Assembly (NCBI GenBank): GCA_040384625.1
Contig: JAZKIW010000048.1
Span: 44,250-108,249, forward strand
Length of the DNA stretch: 64,000 nucleotides
Source: CADEEN01 sp040384625
GTDB taxonomy: Bacteria; Pseudomonadota; Gammaproteobacteria; Burkholderiales; Burkholderiaceae_C
Reading direction: 5' to 3'
The translations under genes were made by a program, and so were the position numbers. The notes under the pieces are model-generated. The model worked only from the letters and a program-made list of their open reading frames with translations, was not told the origin of the DNA and did not search any database. Positions within the stretch are counted from its first letter, which is position 1; each line of letters starts with the position of its first letter. Below, one piece after another: positions 36,046-44,776 of this stretch.

Positions 36046-37013
36046 GCGTCAGCAGTCTCAGCTACGCCCAGGCCGCCCTGCTGGCGCTGCAACAGGCGAT
36101 GCAGGCCGACCCGAACGTGGTCGCGCTCGGCGAAGACCTCGGCCGCGGCGGCGTGTTCGGCCAGTACCGCGGCCTGCAGCAGGAATTCGGTGCTGCGCGT
36201 GTGATCGACACGCCGATCTCGGAAGCCAACATCATGGGCGCCGCGGTCGGCATGGCCCTGGCCGGCCTGCGCCCGGTGGTCGAGATGCGCGTCATCGACT
36301 TCGCGCTGTGCGCGATGGACGAGATCGTCAACCAGGCAGCCAAGAACCGCTTCATGTTCGGGGGCCAGGGCCGCGTGCCCCTGGTGGCGCGCATGCCGAT
36401 CGGCATCTGGTCGGCCTCGGCGGCGCAGCACTCGCAGTCGCTCGAGGCCTGGTTCGCACACCTCCCTGGTGTCGCTGTCGTGTGTCCTGCAACGCCGCAG
36501 GACAACTTTTCGCTGCTCAAGGCCGCCTTGGCCTCGGGTGACCCGGTGATCTACATGGAGCACAAGGAGCTGTGGGGTGTGCAGGGCGAAGTCGATGCCG
36601 CGCTGGAGGTGCCGCTCGGTCGCGCCAACACGCTGCGCCGCGGCAGCGACCTGACCATCGTCACCTGGTCGCGCGGCGTCGGGCCGACCCTGGAGGCGCT
36701 CGAACTCGATGGCCTGAAGGGCACCAGCGTCGAAGTCATCGACCTGCGTACGCTCTGGCCATGGGACCAGGAGGCGGTGTTCGAGTCGAGCGCGCGCACG
36801 GGCCGTCTGCTGGTGGTGCATGAAGCCGTCCAGGTCGCCGGCTTTGGTGCCGAGGTGGCCGCGCGCGCGGCCGAGGTCACCGGCTGCCGCATCGCGCGCC
36901 TGGGAGCGCCGCGTATCCCCGTCGGCTATGCGCAGGTGCTCGAAAATGAATCTCGCCTGAGCCCTGACAAAATTGCTGCCGCAGCCCAGAGCCTGCTTCG
37001 CGGCGGGCGCTAG
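36042..37013 (+). CDS. 2-oxoacid/acetoin dehydrogenase E1 component, beta subunit
   Basis: A 323-residue partner of E1 alpha, matching AcoB/PdhB. Visible motifs are GEDLGRGGVFGQYRGLQ near residue 30, the cofactor segment ISEANIMGAAVGMAL near 60, and the C-terminal transketolase domain with IDLRTLWPWD. The ATG at 36042 overlaps the alpha stop, which supports a stoichiometric alpha2-beta2 complex. Together they would decarboxylate a 2-oxo acid or cleave an acetoin-like compound. The following TRAP genes suggest an imported acid as substrate. Confidence 0.92.
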   Translation: MSVSSLSYAQAALLALQQAMQADPNVVALGEDLGRGGVFGQYRGLQQEFGAARVIDTPISEANIMGAAVGMALAGLRPVVEMRVIDFALCAMDEIVNQAAKNRFMFGGQGRVPLVARMPIGIWSASAAQHSQSLEAWFAHLPGVAVVCPATPQDNFSLLKAALASGDPVIYMEHKELWGVQGEVDAALEVPLGRANTLRRGSDLTIVTWSRGVGPTLEALELDGLKGTSVEVIDLRTLWPWDQEAVFESSARTGRLLVVHEAVQVAGFGAEVAARAAEVTGCRIARLGAPRIPVGYAQVLENESRLSPDKIAAAAQSLLRGGR

Positions 37014-37058
37014 CACCTTGCCCCTTTTTGCACTCGACAACCACCGGAGACCCGCACC

Positions 37059-38084
37059 ATGAACCTCGCCCCCTCCCGCAGCCGCCGCAGTTTCATCCAG
37101 GCCACGGCCTCGGCCGGGGCGCTGGCCTCGATCGGCGCGCCGGTGTTCGCGCAAGGCGCGACACTGAACTTCAAGTGGGCCAACAACATCCCTGCCACGC
37201 ACCCGTCGACGATCCGCGTGCGCGAAGCGGCAGACGCCATCAAGAAGGAGAGCAACGGCCGCGTCGACATCGCCGTCTTCCCGAACAACCAGCTCGGCGG
37301 CGACACCGACATGCTGTCCCAGGTGCGCTCGGGCGCCATCGACTTCTTCCCGCTGTCGGGCCTGATCCTGCAGACCCTGGTGCCGCTGGCCGGCATCAAC
37401 GGCCTGGCCTTCGCGTTCAAGGACTACCAGACCGTGTGGCAAGCGATGGACGGCGAACTGGGCGCCTTCATCCGCGAGGCGATCGGCAAGGCCAACCTGC
37501 ACAGCTTCGACCGCATCCTGGACAACGGCTTCCGCAACATCACCACCTCGACCAAGCCGATCAACACCGCGGCCGACCTGCAGGGCTTCAAGATTCGGGT
37601 GCCGGTGAGCCCGCTCTGGACCTCGATGTTCAAGGCCTTCGGCGCGGCCCCGACAGGCATCAACTTCAGCGAGGTCTATTCGGCACTGCAGACCAAGGTG
37701 GTCGAGGGCCAGGAGAACCCGCTGGCGATCATCGACATCGCCAAGCTCTATGAAGTGCAGAAGTACTGCTCGATGACCGGCCACATGTGGGACGGCCAGT
37801 GGATCCTGGCCAACGGCCGGCGCTGGGCCGCCACGCCGCCGGACGTGCAGGCCCTGATCACCAAGCACGTCACCGACGCAGTGATGAAGCAGCGCGACGA
37901 CATCCGGCGCTTGAACAACGGCCTCGAGGCCCAGCTCAAGGCCAAGGGCCTGGTCTTCAACTACCCCGACGTGAAGAGCTTCCGCGACGCCCTGTCCAAG
38001 GCCGGCTTCTACAAGGAGTGGCGCGAGAAGTTCGGCAACGAGGCCCTGGCCAAGCTCGAAAAGTACTCGGGCAAGCTGGCCTGA
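37059..38084 (+). CDS. TRAP transporter substrate-binding protein (DctP family)
   Basis: A 341-residue periplasmic receptor. The N-terminus has a twin-arginine motif (SRRSFIQ) and a hydrophobic core, with cleavage after VFAQ. The mature region shows the DctP signature: FKWANNIPATHPS, FPNNQLGGDTDML, and the binding arginine in the KIRVPVS segment, which in the family contacts the carboxylate. Its gene is followed one base later by the fused permease, so the TRAP system is complete in two genes. It is likely to import an organic acid such as a sugar acid. Confidence 0.93.
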   Translation: MNLAPSRSRRSFIQATASAGALASIGAPVFAQGATLNFKWANNIPATHPSTIRVREAADAIKKESNGRVDIAVFPNNQLGGDTDMLSQVRSGAIDFFPLSGLILQTLVPLAGINGLAFAFKDYQTVWQAMDGELGAFIREAIGKANLHSFDRILDNGFRNITTSTKPINTAADLQGFKIRVPVSPLWTSMFKAFGAAPTGINFSEVYSALQTKVVEGQENPLAIIDIAKLYEVQKYCSMTGHMWDGQWILANGRRWAATPPDVQALITKHVTDAVMKQRDDIRRLNNGLEAQLKAKGLVFNYPDVKSFRDALSKAGFYKEWREKFGNEALAKLEKYSGKLA

Positions 38085-38085
38085 C

Positions 38086-39909
38086 GTGACCTCGGGCCAG
38101 GCCGTCGCCGCACGGCTGATGCGGCCGCTGGAGGCTGCCAGCGCCGCGCTGCTGACGCTGATCGTGGTGCTGCTTTTCACCGGCGTGGTGGCGCGTTATG
38201 CGTTCTCCCTGCCGGTGATCTGGATCGACGAGATCGCCTCACTGTCCTTCCTGTGGTTGGCGATGCTGGGCGCGGTGATCGCGATGCACCGCAACGAGCA
38301 CCTGCGTCTGACCCTGGTGGTCGAGCGCGTGCCGCAGCACCTGCGGGGTTACGTACAGGCGTTCGCGTTGTGCGCGGTGGTCGCGACCTTGCTCGCGCTG
38401 GCCCTGCCGGCGCTGGAGTATGCGCACGACGAGTGGGCCATCCGCACGCCGGAGCTGAGCCTGCCGAACTCGTTTCGCGTCTCGGCCATCGCCTTCGGCG
38501 TGCTGGGCATGCTGGCCCTGGTGCTGCTGTTCGCCCTGCGCACGGTGTCGGTCAGGCAGCTGTTGGCGGCCGCCCTGCTGGTGGGCGGGCTCGCGTTGGT
38601 GTGCTGGTGGGGTAGCGCGACACTGCAGCAGCTCGGCAACCTCAACCTGCTGATCTTCCTCGTCGGCCTGGTCAGCCTGTGCCTGGTCGCGGGCGTGCCG
38701 ATCGGTTTCTGCTTCGGCATCGCGACCCTGGCCTACCTGGGCTTCACGACCACGGTGCCGCTCAGCGTGGTCGTCAATCGCATGGACGAGGGCATGTCGA
38801 GCATCATCCTGGTCTCGGTGCCGGTGTTTGTGCTGCTCGGCTGCGTGCTCGACAGCACCGGCATGGGCAAGGCCATCGTCGACGTGCTGGCCGCCCTGCT
38901 CGGCCACATCCGCGCCGGCATGTCGTACGTGCTGCTCGGCTCGCTGTTCATCGTCTCGGGCATCTCGGGCTCGAAGGTCTCAGACATGGCCACCGTGGCG
39001 CCGGCCCTGTTCCCCGAAATGCGACGGCGCGGCCATCAGCCCAAGGAGATGGTCGCCTTGCTGGCCACGGGCGCGGCCATGGCCGACACCGTCCCGCCGA
39101 GCATCGTGCTGATCGTGCTCGGCTCGGTGGCCGGGGTGTCGATTGCCGGGCTGTTCCAGAGCGGCTTCATCGTCGCCATGGTCCTGCTGGCCGCGCTCCT
39201 GGTGCTGGCGCGCTGGAAGGCGCGCCATGAAGTGATGGAGGGTGTGCGCCGCGCCCCTATGGCCGCCGTCGCGAAGCTGCTGCTGATCGCAGCGCCCGCC
39301 CTGGTGCTGCCTTTTTTGATCCGCAGCGCGGTCGGCGGCGGGGTGGCCACGGCCACCGAAGTGTCGACCATCGCGGTGCTCTACGCGCTCGTAATCGGCA
39401 AGTGGCTCTATGGCGGCCTCGGCGCGCGCCTGGTCTACCGCATGCTGGTCGACACCGCCGCCCTGAGCGGCGCGATCCTGCTGATCCTGGGCACCGCCTC
39501 TGGCATGGCCTGGGCCATCGCCCAGAGCGGCGTGGTGCAGCAGCTGTCCGGCTTCCTCACCACCCTGCCCGGCGGCGCCTGGGCCTACCTGGCGGTGACG
39601 ATCGCCGTCTTCCTGATCCTGGGCTGCGTGCTCGAAGGCCTGCCGGCCTTGCTGCTGCTCGCACCAATCATGTTCCCGATCGCCAAGAAGCTCGGCATCC
39701 ACGACATCCACTACGCGATGGTCGTCGTCACCGCCATGAACATCGGCCTGATGATGCCGCCGATCGGGGTCGGCTTCTATGTCGCCTGCCGCATCGGCGA
39801 CGCGCCGCCCGACGACGTGATGGGGGCCATCTGGCCCTACCTGGTCGCCCTGCTGGTCGGCCTGGTTGTCATTGCCGGCGTGCCGTGGATCTCGACGGTC
39901 GCCCTGTGA
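38086..39909 (+). CDS. TRAP transporter fused permease (DctQ-DctM)
   Basis: A 607-residue membrane protein joining the small DctQ subunit (about residues 1-165, four helices, with the typical VVARYAF and WIDEIASLSFLWL segments) to the large DctM subunit (from about 185, some 12 helices, with NRMDEGMSS and the PPSIVLIV motif). Fused QM permeases are a known TRAP variant. The start is GTG at 38086. It uses the sodium gradient to import the solute held by DctP. Its stop lies 3 bases from the stop of the convergent SDR gene, leaving no room for a terminator. Confidence 0.93.
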   Translation: MTSGQAVAARLMRPLEAASAALLTLIVVLLFTGVVARYAFSLPVIWIDEIASLSFLWLAMLGAVIAMHRNEHLRLTLVVERVPQHLRGYVQAFALCAVVATLLALALPALEYAHDEWAIRTPELSLPNSFRVSAIAFGVLGMLALVLLFALRTVSVRQLLAAALLVGGLALVCWWGSATLQQLGNLNLLIFLVGLVSLCLVAGVPIGFCFGIATLAYLGFTTTVPLSVVVNRMDEGMSSIILVSVPVFVLLGCVLDSTGMGKAIVDVLAALLGHIRAGMSYVLLGSLFIVSGISGSKVSDMATVAPALFPEMRRRGHQPKEMVALLATGAAMADTVPPSIVLIVLGSVAGVSIAGLFQSGFIVAMVLLAALLVLARWKARHEVMEGVRRAPMAAVAKLLLIAAPALVLPFLIRSAVGGGVATATEVSTIAVLYALVIGKWLYGGLGARLVYRMLVDTAALSGAILLILGTASGMAWAIAQSGVVQQLSGFLTTLPGGAWAYLAVTIAVFLILGCVLEGLPALLLLAPIMFPIAKKLGIHDIHYAMVVVTAMNIGLMMPPIGVGFYVACRIGDAPPDDVMGAIWPYLVALLVGLVVIAGVPWISTVAL

Positions 39910-39912
39910 TCG

Positions 39913-40668
39913 TCACATCGCGGCCGTGAAGGCGCCGTCCACTGTCATCACCAGCCCACTGACGTAGGAAGCCTCGTCCGAGGCGAGGAACACCGCCGCC
40001 GGGCCGATCTCCTCGAGCCGCCCCCAGCGCCCGGCCGGCGTGCGCTGGCAGACCCAGTCGTTGAAGGCCGGGTTGTCGATCAGCGCGGTGTTCATCTCGG
40101 TGGCGAAGAAGCCGGGCGCGATGCAGTTGGCGGTGATGCCGTCACGCGCCAGCTCCACCGCCAGCTGCTTGGTCAGCGAGTGCACGGCGCCCTTGGTAGC
40201 GACATAGGCCGAGATCGTCGGCCGCGCGTTCATCGCGCTGATCGACCCGGTGAGGATCAGGCGGCCCTGCTTCCTCGGCACCATCTGCTGCGCCGCCGCC
40301 TTGCAGAGCACCCAGACCGCGGTCAGGTTGGTGTCGAGGACGCGCTGGAAGTCGGCGATCTCGAAGCCGGTGATCGCCTGGCGGTGGTTGATGCCGGCGT
40401 TGGCGACGAGGATGTCGAAGCGGCCGTGCCGTTGCGCCAGATCCGAGACGCAGGCTTCGGCGCGCGCGCTGTCGGTGACGTCGAAGGCGCAGGCTTCACC
40501 CGACAGGCCCCGCGCCTTCAACTCGGCCACGCGCTCGTCGAGCGCCGCGCCGTCACGGGCGTTCAAGGCCACGTGGGCGCCGGCCTTGGCCAGCGACTCG
40601 GCCATCGCCCAACCGAGGCCACGCGACGCGCCGGTCACCAGGGCGACCTTTCCGCTCAGATCAAACAT
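39913..40668 (-). CDS. SDR family oxidoreductase (gluconate 5-dehydrogenase-like)
   Basis: A 251-residue short-chain dehydrogenase. The cofactor motif TGASRGLG is at residues 13-20, NAG near 90, and the catalytic pair in YVATKGA near 155. The N-terminal half resembles gluconate 5-dehydrogenase. It is the last gene of the four-gene minus operon and overlaps the upstream dehydrogenase gene by 8 bases. A role in oxidising or reducing a sugar acid is likely from context. The exact substrate is unknown. Confidence 0.88.
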   Translation of the reverse strand: MFDLSGKVALVTGASRGLGWAMAESLAKAGAHVALNARDGAALDERVAELKARGLSGEACAFDVTDSARAEACVSDLAQRHGRFDILVANAGINHRQAITGFEIADFQRVLDTNLTAVWVLCKAAAQQMVPRKQGRLILTGSISAMNARPTISAYVATKGAVHSLTKQLAVELARDGITANCIAPGFFATEMNTALIDNPAFNDWVCQRTPAGRWGRLEEIGPAAVFLASDEASYVSGLVMTVDGAFTAAM

Positions 40669-41668
40669 GGTTCACCTTCATGAGCACAGACTGCGGCGTG
40701 CGGCCGTTCGCAAAGTCGACGATGCAGCCCAGGCCCTCGCGCGCGATCGCGTCGAAGCATTCGTCGGTCCAGCACAGGGCATGCGGCGTCAGCAACACGT
40801 TGTCCATCGCCAGCAGCGGGTTGTCCGGCACCACCGGCTCCTGCTCGAACACGTCGATACCGGCACCGGCGATCGAGCCCTGCTGCAGGGCCACGATCAG
40901 CGCGGCCTCGTCCGCGATCGGCCCGCGCGACAGGTTGATGAAGTACGCGCTCGGCTTCATCTGTGCGAAGCGGGAGGCGTCCATCAGATGTCGCGTCTGG
41001 TCGTTCAGCAGCACCGTCGCGACCACAAAGTCCGCCTCGCGCAGCAGGCGCTCGAGCGGCACGACTTCGGCGCCGAGGGCCGCCACCCCGTTCGGGTCGG
41101 CATAAGGATCGGCCGCAAGCATCTTCCAGCCGAAGGGGCGCGCCAGCGCGAGCAGTTCTCGTCCGATGCCGCCGGCGCCGATCACACCGAGCGTGCGGGT
41201 GGTCAGGCCCAGGCCCATATGATTGGTGCGCTCGTGCCAGCGGCCGGCACGCGTCAGGCGGTCCTTCTCGATCAGCTTGCCGGCAAGCGCGAAGATGAAG
41301 GTTAGCGCCGCCACCGCGACCGGGCGGCGCACAGCGACCGGTGTGTTGGTCACGGCCACGCCCTTGGCCGCGAGCGCAGGCACATCGACTGAGTCGTAGC
41401 CGACACCGTGCCGACTGACGATCCGCACGCGACGATCGGTGCGGGCCACTGCGGCAGCGCCGACACGCGGCGAGTTGACGTACAGGCCGTCGTAGAGCGC
41501 CATGATGTCGGGCGTGATCTCGCTGACCGAGTCGGGCAGGAACTCCCATTCGATGCGTGGATCGTTGTCGAGCAGGGCCAGCGGGCCGCGGCCGAACGAC
41601 GGCTCGCCCGCGGCGCTCAACAGATCGCGCGTCAGGCCAACGCGGAAGCGAGCACCGATGGCGCTCAT
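40661..41668 (-). CDS. NAD-dependent D-2-hydroxyacid dehydrogenase
   Basis: A 335-residue enzyme of the D-isomer-specific 2-hydroxyacid dehydrogenase family. The Rossmann motif GVIGAGGIGREL is near residue 160. The catalytic arginine is in NLSRGPI, the glutamate in FEQEPV and the histidine in LTPHALCW. It would interconvert a D-2-hydroxy acid and a 2-oxo acid, feeding or draining the aldolase and E1 steps. The start at 41668 overlaps the aldolase stop as ATGA. Confidence 0.92.
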   Translation of the reverse strand: MSAIGARFRVGLTRDLLSAAGEPSFGRGPLALLDNDPRIEWEFLPDSVSEITPDIMALYDGLYVNSPRVGAAAVARTDRRVRIVSRHGVGYDSVDVPALAAKGVAVTNTPVAVRRPVAVAALTFIFALAGKLIEKDRLTRAGRWHERTNHMGLGLTTRTLGVIGAGGIGRELLALARPFGWKMLAADPYADPNGVAALGAEVVPLERLLREADFVVATVLLNDQTRHLMDASRFAQMKPSAYFINLSRGPIADEAALIVALQQGSIAGAGIDVFEQEPVVPDNPLLAMDNVLLTPHALCWTDECFDAIAREGLGCIVDFANGRTPQSVLMKVNHV

Positions 41669-42438
41669 CCGGCCACCTCAATCTGGCCGACCATGGTCTT
41701 CAGCGCGAGCTCGAGCAGGCCGCTGTCGGTGCCGCCGGCGATCATCGTGTAGCCCATCGCTTTGGCGCGCGCGATCCAGGCCCCGTCGGTGGCCATGAAC
41801 CCGGCGGCCTTGCCGTGGCGTCGCGCGACCGTGGCGACGTGGCGCATCGCCGCGTCGAAGCGAGGGTCGTCGAACTGCGCCGGGATGCCCATGAAATTCG
41901 ACAGGTCGAAGTGGCCGACCCAGAGCACATCGATGCCGTCGACCGCGGCGATCTGCTCGACCTGGTCGAGGCCACGCTCGGTCTCGATCTGGGCAATCAC
42001 CAGCGTGCGCTCGTTGTAGCGCCGGACTTTCTCGCCGACATCGCCGCCGAGGTAGTCGCACTGTGCGAAGCCGAAGGCCGCACCCCGGCGACCGACCGGC
42101 GGATAGCGACAGGCTTCGACGATCGCCTTCGCCTGCGCCTGCGACTCGACCATTGGGACCATCACGCCGCGCGCACCCAGGTCGAGGGCCCGTGCGAGCC
42201 AGGTGTATTCGCCGCGCGGCACCCGCACCATCGGCTCGATGGGCAGACCGCGGCAGCAGGAAAACAGCCACTTCAGGGTCTCGAAGCCCAGGCCCGTGTG
42301 CTCCATGTCGTAGATCGCATAGCGGCATCCAGCATTGGCCAGGATGGCCGACATGCCGGGCGAGAAGAACTCGAAGACCATCGCGCCGGCGACGGTCTTG
42401 CCGGCGAGCACGTCGGCCTTGATCGCGTTCGGCTTCAT
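41665..42438 (-). CDS. HpcH/HpaI-type class II aldolase
   Basis: A 257-residue metal-dependent aldolase of the family that includes 4-hydroxy-2-oxoheptanedioate and 2-keto-3-deoxy-L-rhamnonate aldolase. Signatures are YDMEHTGLG near residue 45, a proton-relay and metal region with MVPMVES, and IAQIETERGL followed by GHFDLSNFMG. It releases pyruvate (or oxaloacetate-derived pyruvate) and an aldehyde. The upstream SDR stop is directly followed by this ATG (TGAATG), so translation is coupled. Confidence 0.9.
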   Translation of the reverse strand: MKPNAIKADVLAGKTVAGAMVFEFFSPGMSAILANAGCRYAIYDMEHTGLGFETLKWLFSCCRGLPIEPMVRVPRGEYTWLARALDLGARGVMVPMVESQAQAKAIVEACRYPPVGRRGAAFGFAQCDYLGGDVGEKVRRYNERTLVIAQIETERGLDQVEQIAAVDGIDVLWVGHFDLSNFMGIPAQFDDPRFDAAMRHVATVARRHGKAAGFMATDGAWIARAKAMGYTMIAGGTDSGLLELALKTMVGQIEVAG

Positions 42439-43236
42439 TCAGGCTTCCTTCGCAGCGCCGCGCCGCAGCGTCGGTAGACCCACGCCGCTGGCATCGAAGC
42501 CGCCGTCGACCGCCAACACCTGGCCGTTGACATAGCTCGCGGCGCTGCTGCACAGGTAGCCGACCGCCTCGGCGATCTCTTCCGGCGTGCCGTAGCGGTT
42601 GAGCGGGATCGCGTCGAAGTAGTCCGAGATGATCGAGGTGCTGTGCACCTTCTTCGCCATCTCGGTCAACACCGGCCCCGGCGCCACCGCGTTGACGCGG
42701 ATGCCGGCGTTGCCAAGTTCGCAGGCCTGCTGCTTGGTCAGGTGGATCAGGGCCCCCTTGCTGGTGCCGTAGGCCACGCGCAGGGTGCTCGCGCGCAGGC
42801 CCGAGATCGAGGCGATGTTGACGATGCTGCCGCCGCCACCGCGCAGCATCAGCGGCGCTACGGCCTGGGTGCAAAGGAAGGCGCCGTCGAGGTTGGTGTC
42901 CATGACGTGGCGCCACTCCTCGAACGATGTCTGCAGGATCGGCTTAAAGATCGCCACGCCGGCGTTGTTCACCAGCGCGTTGATGCGGCCGAAACGGCCG
43001 TCGATCTGGCGGATCGCGGCTTCGACCTGATCGGGCTTGGACACGTCGGCGTGGATCGCCAGCACGCGTTCGCGGTCGGCAAGCATGGCTTCGGTGGCCT
43101 GCAGTGTCTGCGCATCAATGTCGATCAGCGCCAGCTTGTGACCGTGGGCCAGGAACCACTGGCCGACAGCCAGGCCGATGCCGCGAGCACCCCCGGTGAC
43201 AACTGCGACCGGGGTGGGCGGTTGGGGCGGGGCCAT
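42439..43236 (-). CDS. SDR family oxidoreductase
   Basis: A 265-residue short-chain dehydrogenase and first gene of the minus operon. TGGARGIG is near residue 14, NNAGVAIF near 90, and the catalytic Tyr/Lys pair in YGTSKGA near 160. The chosen ATG at 43236 has AGGAG 5-9 bases upstream; the frame is open to 43362 but without a better site. A 7-bp inverted repeat lies 45 bases upstream. The substrate is unknown, probably a hydroxy acid or sugar lactone given the partners. Confidence 0.9.
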   Translation of the reverse strand: MAPPQPPTPVAVVTGGARGIGLAVGQWFLAHGHKLALIDIDAQTLQATEAMLADRERVLAIHADVSKPDQVEAAIRQIDGRFGRINALVNNAGVAIFKPILQTSFEEWRHVMDTNLDGAFLCTQAVAPLMLRGGGGSIVNIASISGLRASTLRVAYGTSKGALIHLTKQQACELGNAGIRVNAVAPGPVLTEMAKKVHSTSIISDYFDAIPLNRYGTPEEIAEAVGYLCSSAASYVNGQVLAVDGGFDASGVGLPTLRRGAAKEA

Positions 43237-43280
43237 GCAATCTCCTGGTCGATGGATCGGAGCGTCATTCTCCCGTGCCG

Positions 43281-43302
43281 GCCCCTGACGCGCGACAGGG
43301 GC
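43281..43302. promoter_or_regulatory. 7-bp inverted repeat in the SDR/PilZ divergent gap
   Basis: GCCCCTG (43281-43287) and CAGGGGC (43296-43302) form a perfect inverted repeat with an 8-base spacer. There is no T-tract on either side, so a terminator is unlikely. It lies 45 bases upstream of the SDR ATG and 63 bases before the PilZ gene, a place suited to an operator for the SDR-aldolase operon. A -10-like TAAACT (43336-43341) precedes the PilZ gene. Function inferred. Confidence 0.35.
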
Positions 43303-43364
43303 AGTACCCATCCGGGCGATCTGCGCGCGGCTGGCTAAACTGCGCGCAAGAACGATCGACACCG

Positions 43365-43730
43365 ATGAAGACTCCTGCCTCCTCCCCGTCCAACCGACGC
43401 GCCAGTCGCCGCAAGGGCCTGCGCCAGCCTTGCACCTTGGTGTTGCCCGACGGCAGCGTGCGCCAGGGAACGAGTGCGGATGTCGGTGTCGACGGCCTGT
43501 CGCTCCACTGCGCCCGACCGATTTCGCCCGGGACCGCCTGCCGCGTCAGTTTCGACTTGCCGCTGCACGATCGCCAGGTCAGCATCAAGGGGGGCTTGAA
43601 GGTCGTCTACTCGTCCTACAGTGGCGCCGCTGGCTTCAAGATCGGCGCGATGTTCACCGACCTGGATGAGCCCAGCGCCGAGGCCCTGCGCGAGTTCAGC
43701 GGTCCGGGCGGCCAGCCGATGCCGTCGTGA
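43365..43730 (+). CDS. PilZ domain protein
   Basis: A 121-residue protein with one PilZ domain, a fold that often binds cyclic di-GMP. The arginine motif RxxxR is present in the segment RRKGLR near residue 15. The second motif, usually [D/N]xSxxG, reads DVGVDG, with glycine in place of serine. The start at 43365 was taken as the first ATG that gives a plausible PilZ N-terminus. The 3' end overlaps the convergent BrkB-like gene by 35 bases. Cyclic di-GMP binding is likely but not certain because of the substitution. Confidence 0.82.
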   Translation: MKTPASSPSNRRASRRKGLRQPCTLVLPDGSVRQGTSADVGVDGLSLHCARPISPGTACRVSFDLPLHDRQVSIKGGLKVVYSSYSGAAGFKIGAMFTDLDEPSAEALREFSGPGGQPMPS

Positions 43731-44679
43731 AGGCCTCGGCCTCGGCCGGGGCAGCGCTGGCGCGGCGGCCGAGCCGCTCGTACTCGGAGATCACCTGCGC
43801 ACCGAGCAGCAGCAGCGCGGCGGCGATCTCCAGGCTGAGCAGCACCGCGATGGCCGTGGTCAACGAGCCGTAGACGGTGCCGATCTGCGACAGGGTCGAG
43901 AAGTACCAGATCAGGCCGTGGCGAGACAACTCCCACAGCAGGGCCGCCGCAATGGCACCGAACAGCGCATGCCAGGCCGAGGGCCGGCCGACCGGCATCA
44001 CCAGGTAGATCGAGGTCAACACGAAGATCTCGCCGGCCAGCCCGAGCAGGTACAGCAGCGCGCCCGACACCCCTTCGAGCGACCAGAGGCGCCCGAACAG
44101 TTCCACCTCGCGCTCGCCCATCACCTGCAGGCTGCCCGCAACCAGAGTCACCAGGAGCAAGCCGGCTCCGAGGCTGAGGATGTAGCAGTAGGGAATGATG
44201 GCCGACACCAGGTAATGACGCCGACGCTCCACGACACGGTGGAGAAAGATCACCGACATCGCGTTCTCGAGCACCGTGAATGCCAGTGAGCTGAAGAACA
44301 GCATGCTGACGAGAAGAACCCAGCCCATGACGTCTCGGTGCGCCAGAAAGCTGGCCAGCTCGGCCACGATCGCGCGCGACTGCCCCGGCACGAGCCACTC
44401 GAGGTAGCGCCCGATCGTGCGTAGCAGGTCGGCTTGGTCGATCAGGTGCGACAACGCGATCACCGCGAGGATCAGCAGCGGCACGATCGACAACAGGGCG
44501 TAGTACGCCACCGCACCGGCGAGCAACAGACCCTGGTTGGCGCGGAAGCCTTTCAGCACCTGAAGGGCGAACGCGCCGGGATGCGTGAGGACATGAGCCG
44601 CGCGCGCGTCCACCCAGCGCCACGAGCGAATTCGTTCGAGCGCCGATCCCGACGTCAATTTGTTCATCCGTTTCTTCAT
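43696..44679 (-). CDS. YihY/BrkB family inner-membrane protein
   Basis: A 327-residue polytopic protein, about six transmembrane helices, of the YihY/virulence factor BrkB family (often misnamed ribonuclease BN). The conserved start of the family, GAVAYYALLSIVPLLIL near residue 55, and the central PYCYILSLGAGLLLVTLV helix are clear. Role unknown; transport has been proposed for relatives. The C-terminal tail is soluble and alanine-rich. The gene ends in a 35-base antisense overlap with the PilZ gene. Confidence 0.88.
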   Translation of the reverse strand: MKKRMNKLTSGSALERIRSWRWVDARAAHVLTHPGAFALQVLKGFRANQGLLLAGAVAYYALLSIVPLLILAVIALSHLIDQADLLRTIGRYLEWLVPGQSRAIVAELASFLAHRDVMGWVLLVSMLFFSSLAFTVLENAMSVIFLHRVVERRRHYLVSAIIPYCYILSLGAGLLLVTLVAGSLQVMGEREVELFGRLWSLEGVSGALLYLLGLAGEIFVLTSIYLVMPVGRPSAWHALFGAIAAALLWELSRHGLIWYFSTLSQIGTVYGSLTTAIAVLLSLEIAAALLLLGAQVISEYERLGRRASAAPAEAEAFTTASAGRPDR

Positions 44680-44776
44680 CGACGACCTTCGGCGGCGCCA
44701 CCGGACAGGCTCTCGCCATCCTGAATACCGGCGTGACGCGCGTCAGTGCGCCATCGCACACTGCACCCGATGCGCA

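Noticed and set aside
34392..37013. A plus-strand open frame of 873 codons running from the receptor gene through E1 alpha into E1 beta
   Set aside because: Only the last 323 codons match a family (E1 beta, from 36042); the rest is antisense of the receptor gene or out of frame with E1 alpha.
37004..37027. GGGC/GCCC stem followed by CTTTTT after E1 beta as an intrinsic terminator
   Set aside because: The stem is only 4 bp with a long loop, and the DctP gene starts soon after, so operon continuity is more likely.
38086..39909. DctQ-DctM fusion as a sequencing artefact
   Set aside because: Fused TRAP permeases are a known family form and the frame is continuous with proper domains on both sides.
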